A stretch of 9,075 bases of DNA from JBNKFQ01 sp050289385. Lineage in GTDB: Bacteria > Pseudomonadota > Gammaproteobacteria > Pseudomonadales > Porticoccaceae. Numbering within the stretch: position 1 is the first letter of the stretch; every line of letters begins with the position of its first letter. Location: the NCBI GenBank assembly GCA_050289385.1, contig JBNKFQ010000314.1:1-9075 (forward strand), in the 5' to 3' direction. A program made the position numbers and the translations under genes. This document shows, piece by piece, positions 6,303 to 9,075 of this stretch. The notes beneath the pieces were generated by a model that was given only the letters and a program-made list of their open reading frames with translations, searched no databases and had not been told where the DNA came from.

Positions 6303-6414
6303 GTTGGATGTTGGATGTTGGATGTTGGATGTTGGATGTTGGATGTTGGATGTTGGATGTTGGATGTTGGATGTTGGATGTTGGATGTTGGATGTTGGAT
6401 GTTGGATGTTGGAA
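6303..6414 (+). repeat. Heptad array 3: fifteen GTTGGAT plus one GTTGGAA
   Basis: Sixteen 7-bp units run with no error except the final T-to-A change, starting 4 bp after the prlC stop. The last prlC codons contain GTTGGGG (6289-6295) in the same 7-bp phase. The unit is on the prlC coding strand, as array 1 is on fecR's. Open frames through it (a repeating MLDVGCW) are artefacts of the 21-bp period. Such perfection predicts copy-number variation between strains. Confidence 0.97.
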
Positions 6415-6456
6415 GGATAAGAGTGAACAAGCCAGCAATGCAATTTCTGAACTCAA

Positions 6457-6507
6457 TGTAACCATTTTGGTTGCACTATTTGGCAACTGAACTATAGTGT
6501 AACCAAA
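6457..6507. promoter_or_regulatory. higBA promoter/operator with inverted GTAACCA sites
   Basis: TTTGGTTGCAC (6466-6476) and GTGTAACCAAA (6497-6507) are inverted repeats with one mismatch, flanking a TATAGT -10 candidate (6493-6498). A tighter palindrome GTAACC-5-GGTTGC (6458-6474) overlaps the left arm. TGTAACCA occurs at 6457-6464 and 6498-6505. HigA antitoxins repress their own operon through such palindromes, so this is the probable autoregulatory operator. Confidence 0.6.
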
Positions 6508-6526
6508 TTAGTGACAGGGACGTGTA

Positions 6527-6727
6527 ATGGCCATAAAGAGCTTTAGGCACAAGGGGCTGGATGCCTCGACAGGGCCAGAAGATATGAAATTGCCCGGCTA
6601 CCGTCTGCATCAGCTCAAGCCAAAGGGTGCTGGACGTTGGGAAATTGATGTTTCAGGTGCATGGCGTCTCACATTTGAGTTTGAGGGCGAAGATGCTATC
6701 GCCGTTGATTACGAACAGTACCATTAA
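6527..6727 (+). CDS. higB: HigB-type toxin with an apparent internal deletion
   Basis: HigB toxins are RelE-fold ribosome-dependent mRNA interferases, neutralised by the HigA encoded downstream. The product is 66 residues, against about 92 usual for the family. The C-terminal part is well conserved: PEDMKLPGYRLHQLK (17-31), then a GRWEIDVSGAWRLTFEFE core and a terminal VDYEQYH. The N-terminal IKSFRHKG is also normal. It joins directly to LDASTGPEDM, so the stretch of about 26 residues that normally forms the two N-terminal helices is missing in frame. The protein may be inactive, or still bind HigA. AGGGA lies 8 bp before the ATG. The promoter and operator are at 6457-6507 and higA follows after 38 bp. 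The family is certain; activity is doubtful. Confidence 0.85.
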   Translation: MAIKSFRHKGLDASTGPEDMKLPGYRLHQLKPKGAGRWEIDVSGAWRLTFEFEGEDAIAVDYEQYH

Positions 6728-6730
6728 ACC

Positions 6731-6750
6731 GTAACCACTATTTTAAATAG
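6731..6750. promoter_or_regulatory. GTAACCA box and palindrome between higB and higA
   Basis: A third GTAACCA (6731-6737) is followed immediately by the 13-bp palindrome CTATTT-T-AAATAG (6738-6750), just before the higA ribosome site (GGGAG, 6753-6757). It may be a second HigA site or an internal promoter giving extra antitoxin. Confidence 0.4.
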
Positions 6751-6765
6751 CACCGGGAGCACGAC

Positions 6766-7074
6766 ATGACCAGAAAACGAACCCGCAAACCTGTACACCC
6801 AGGCTATTTGTTCCGCCATGATGTACTCGAGCCTCTGAACTTAAGCCTTACTGAAACAGCGCGTAAGCTTGGTATCTCTCGCAAGCATTTGTCCAGTTTT
6901 GTAAATGGCCGTACCCGTTGTAATCTCGACATGGCCCAGCGTTTGGCCATTGCAACCGAAACATCAATAGCAAGCTGGTTAAATATGCAAACGGCTCTGG
7001 ATATCTGGGAAGCGGAGAATAACCCGGACCCTCAGTATTCAGATGTCGAGCATCTTGAAAGTAGCGCCGCCTGA
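6766..7074 (+). CDS. higA: HigA-family antitoxin, XRE-type helix-turn-helix
   Basis: This is the antitoxin and autorepressor of the higBA operon. It binds HigB and, through a Cro/C1-type helix-turn-helix, the operator upstream of higB. The 102 residues include the family opening HPGYLFRHDVLEPLNLSLTE (residues 11-30). The helix-turn-helix is at about 29-60 (TETARKLGISRKHLSSFVNGR), followed by AQRLAIATETSIASWLNMQ. The length is typical and the gene looks intact. GGGAG lies 8 bp before the ATG. The toxin-first order is characteristic of HigBA. It would also control the GTAACCA boxes at 6458, 6499 and 6731. After it come 90 bp without features other than a weak GTAAT/ATTAC hairpin (7097-7115), then array 4. 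Confidence 0.93.
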   Translation: MTRKRTRKPVHPGYLFRHDVLEPLNLSLTETARKLGISRKHLSSFVNGRTRCNLDMAQRLAIATETSIASWLNMQTALDIWEAENNPDPQYSDVEHLESSAA

Positions 7075-7164
7075 AAGACTATATTTAAACCAGGCAGTAA
7101 TACAGAAAAAATTACAGGCTCGACCAGGAACCCAGCGATAGCGAGTCAATTTGGGCTCATACAT

Positions 7165-7241
7165 TCAACTTCTAACGTTCTTTGTTTACTTTTCTTGCTC
7201 TCCCCTCCATCTTCAAACCTCCAACTTCCAACTTCCAACTC
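7165..7241 (-). repeat. Heptad array 4: eleven decayed units, reverse orientation
   Basis: In strict 7-bp phase the + strand reads TCAACTT, CTAACGT, five diverged pyrimidine-rich heptads (7179-7213), CAAACCT, CCAACTT, CCAACTT, CCAACTC. The intact units are the reverse complement of the GTTGGA-type repeat of array 3. Phase is kept through the decayed middle, which shows it is one old array. It mirrors array 2 in orientation and degeneracy. Confidence 0.82.
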
Positions 7242-7661
7242 AAAAATATGACAAATATATAACTGTTTTCACAAAGCTCATTGCCCTACTATTTTTCATG
7301 CCGGGACTAACCGGTTAAGGGCATCACTAAAAATTGAGTGTTGTGTTTACGCTGATAATTCGCTGGTTACAGTTCAGTGTGCACCGAAAGAGCAATCTGA
7401 TTTTTACGTCAGCGGCAATAGGCGCAAGGATGACGCCAATTTTTAGCGGTGCCCTGATTTTCAAAAAAATTCCAGCAAGACATTTTCCCTGTATTTTTAA
7501 TTATCAACCATCGAAACCTAACATCGATCAGATGTCTGACAACCGTCAAGTATTTACTGTCAACTGCAAATTACCCTGAACATATATCTTTCATATATAG
7601 CTGGGAGATTTCTCTGACTTTGCCTACTATCATTCGGTAGACAGACATCTAGGAACGAACA
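7242..7661. other. Non-coding region upstream of the ABC exporter
   Basis: No gene is called. A TTG-started open frame at 7334-7579 has no ribosome site and no recognisable features. An inverted repeat TGCCCT/AGGGCA (7282-7287 and 7318-7323) encloses the perfect palindrome TAACCGGTTA (7308-7317). This is a possible binding site or weak hairpin. The exporter promoter probably lies in the AT-rich part after 7560. Confidence 0.45.
7581..7600 (+). promoter_or_regulatory. CATATAT direct repeat and shared TTCATATATAG motif
   Basis: CATATAT occurs at 7581-7587 and 7592-7598, exactly 11 bp (one helical turn) apart, upstream of the exporter start. The second copy is part of TTCATATATAG (7590-7600), identical to 3671-3681 upstream of the peptide gene. 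It is a candidate shared regulatory site. Confidence 0.4.
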
Positions 7662-9075
7662 ATGCCAACTGAGCAGGCAGCGAAAAAAAGGTCGGCAACC
7701 AAGACGCTAAAAGCCGTTGTTAAATTGATATGGCCAGAAGTGGATGGTTACGTAAAATTGCGTATGTTGGTTACGCTTTTCCTGGTATTTTTGTCTTCAG
7801 CACTGGCGGTACTCACCCCGGTTGTGATGAAGTTCATTATCGACGGTCTGGATACCGGTGAATGGCCTTCATTAGATTTACCTTTTATCGACGACACAAA
7901 AAATTTCGGCGCATTTATAGTTGGCCCTATGTTTTTGGTAGCCGCTTACATTGCCAGTCGCTGGTTGGGCCGCTTTTTTAATGAACTTCGCGGTCTGGTC
8001 TATGGCACTGCAGATGCTCGCCTTAACCGTCGCCTTAGCCGCAAGTTGTTTGCTCATATAATTCGTTTACCTTTGCGCTTTCACCTGGATCGCAAAAGTG
8101 GAGCTCTGAACCAAACCCTGGTACAAGGTCTGTCTGGCTACCGCATGGTTATGCAACACGCGGTGTTCACACTCCTACCGGTTATCATCCAATTATTAAT
8201 TATCAGTGCAGTACTGTTTTATATGGAGCCGGTTTTTCTGTTGATCTTGGGTGTATCAGCCATTGCCTATACCTTTGCTTTTGCCAGCGGTGCTGTTCAG
8301 GTCAGCGGGCCATCAAGAGAGGTGTCGGCTACAACCGTGGAGTCGCATGGGGTATTGACCGACAGCTTACTGAATTATGAAACCATTAAATATTTTACCG
8401 GTGAACAGGCGATTCAAAACCGCTACAACGGCGCTTTGCAAAAAACAGAGAATCAGTGGGGTATATTTTTTCGTCGCAAGTTGCATAACGGTACATTGCT
8501 GGCAACCATTTTTTGTGCGTCGCTTGGCACCTCAACCTGGTTGGCTGCCGATCACGTTTTACAGGGCATATTGACTGTCGGTGGTTTTGTATTGATCAAC
8601 ACATACATGATGCAAATTATTCAACCTTTGGAACAGTTGGGTTTGGCCTTTCGTGACCTCGCCCAGGGCATTGCCTTCGTGGAAAAAATGATCGATATTT
8701 TCGAACAGAGAACCGAATCCTCTCGGCCCTTGGCACGGCGAAGCAAAGCGAAGCCCGGCTTCATATCTACCTCTGGCGAACTAACTTTCAAAAATGTCAG
8801 CTTTCACTACAATCCCGACCGCAAAATTCTAAAGAACATCAGCTTTACCGTGCCAGCTGGCAAAACTACTGCCATTGTCGGTCCCAGCGGATCTGGCAAG
8901 TCTTCTCTGGTACGTTTGTTAGTGAGACTTTACGACGTAAATGAAGGCGAAATATCTTTAAACGGCACATCAATCAATGCCTTACCACTAACCGAACTAC
9001 GTCAGGCCATTGCTGTAGTACCACAAGATACTGTGCTTTTTAACGATACGTTGTCATACAACATCGCTTTTTCAC
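7662..9075 (+). CDS. ABC exporter (permease-ATPase fusion), ATM1/HMT1-type; 3' end outside the window
   Basis: This is a half-size type IV ABC exporter in the inner membrane that works as a homodimer. The 471 residues present begin with a basic N-terminus, then a six-helix membrane domain (about 33-325). LNYETIKYFTGE (237-248) is the hallmark of ATM1/HMT1 relatives, which export glutathione-like or thiol and metal-linked compounds. The nucleotide-binding domain starts near 372 (GELTFKNVSFHY), with Walker A GPSGSGKS at 407-414 and the Q-loop Gln455 in VVPQDTVLFNDT. The signature motif and Walker B lie beyond the window; about 130 more residues are expected. The start has AGGA 7 bp upstream. 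The frame is open to the last base. The substrate is unknown: a thiol or metal conjugate by family, or possibly the Cys-containing peptide encoded at 3768-3929 by context. Confidence 0.93.
   Translation, partial: MPTEQAAKKRSATKTLKAVVKLIWPEVDGYVKLRMLVTLFLVFLSSALAVLTPVVMKFIIDGLDTGEWPSLDLPFIDDTKNFGAFIVGPMFLVAAYIASRWLGRFFNELRGLVYGTADARLNRRLSRKLFAHIIRLPLRFHLDRKSGALNQTLVQGLSGYRMVMQHAVFTLLPVIIQLLIISAVLFYMEPVFLLILGVSAIAYTFAFASGAVQVSGPSREVSATTVESHGVLTDSLLNYETIKYFTGEQAIQNRYNGALQKTENQWGIFFRRKLHNGTLLATIFCASLGTSTWLAADHVLQGILTVGGFVLINTYMMQIIQPLEQLGLAFRDLAQGIAFVEKMIDIFEQRTESSRPLARRSKAKPGFISTSGELTFKNVSFHYNPDRKILKNISFTVPAGKTTAIVGPSGSGKSSLVRLLVRLYDVNEGEISLNGTSINALPLTELRQAIAVVPQDTVLFNDTLSYNIAFS

Larger units (their letters stand above)
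6303..7241. other. Heptad-array-bracketed toxin-antitoxin cassette
   Basis: The block consists of array 3 (+), the higBA operon with its operator, and array 4 (-). It interrupts the space between prlC and the ABC exporter. The facing arrays mirror the pair at 2133-2325, which encloses only 74 bp. No transposase, target-site duplication or attC-type site is visible, so mobility is inferred only from the bracketed layout and the toxin-antitoxin cargo. Confidence 0.35.

Noticed and set aside
6303..6414. Integron attC or core-site array, because GTTGGAT fits the GTTRRRY core consensus
   Set aside because: No integrase gene, no attC-type imperfect palindrome and no CYAAC-to-GTT order in either pair (the facing arrays run GTT first, AAC last). 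The match is probably coincidental, since array 1 (GTTGGAA) breaks the consensus.
6237..6490. Open frames through array 3 encoding repeated seven-residue peptides on both strands
   Set aside because: A 7-bp repeat gives a 21-bp period that stays open by construction. There is no ribosome site and no known protein.
7334..7579. 81-residue frame upstream of the exporter
   Set aside because: It has a TTG start, no ribosome site and no recognisable motifs.

Overview
The window looks like chromosomal DNA of a Gammaproteobacterium, probably a marine or cellulolytic type such as the Cellvibrionales. The best evidence is the M3 oligopeptidase, which aligns from memory almost end to end with E. coli PrlC/OpdA. 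The FecI/FecR pair (FecR with a C-terminal STN-like domain) and the HigBA module fit the same group. Genus cannot be fixed from this sequence.

Layout, left to right. 1-473: no convincing gene. 474-2116 (+): a FecI-type ECF sigma factor and its FecR-type membrane anti-sigma factor, overlapping by ATGA. No TonB receptor follows. 2133-2325: a pair of facing heptanucleotide arrays with a short hairpin-forming spacer. 2326-3018 (-): a GntR regulator with an FCD-like effector domain, convergent with fecR. 3019-3767: a long non-coding, palindrome-rich region. 3768-3929 (+): a 53-residue peptide gene with a perfect Shine-Dalgarno and its own strong intrinsic terminator (3961-4008). 4208-6298 (+): oligopeptidase A (prlC). 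6303-7241: a second facing pair of heptad arrays, here enclosing a complete higB-higA toxin-antitoxin operon with its own operator. The HigB toxin appears to lack about 26 internal residues. 7662-9075 (+): the first 471 residues of an ATM1/HMT1-type ABC exporter, running off the end.

How the parts may work together. Two themes stand out. (1) The two heptad-array pairs share one plan: a near-perfect GTTGGA(A/T) array on the + strand, then a decayed, phase-preserving array on the - strand. One pair encloses 74 bp and the other encloses higBA. Three of the four arrays lie within 16 bp of a stop codon. This looks like a recurring intergenic element that has acquired, or been split by, a toxin-antitoxin cassette. 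(2) A small Cys-containing peptide gene, a cytosolic oligopeptidase and an ABC exporter lie on one strand beside sigma/anti-sigma and GntR regulators. The peptide and exporter genes share an 11-bp upstream motif (TTCATATATAG). A peptide-export or peptide-natural-product locus is possible, but no modifying enzyme is visible and PrlC may simply be housekeeping. This second theme is inference.
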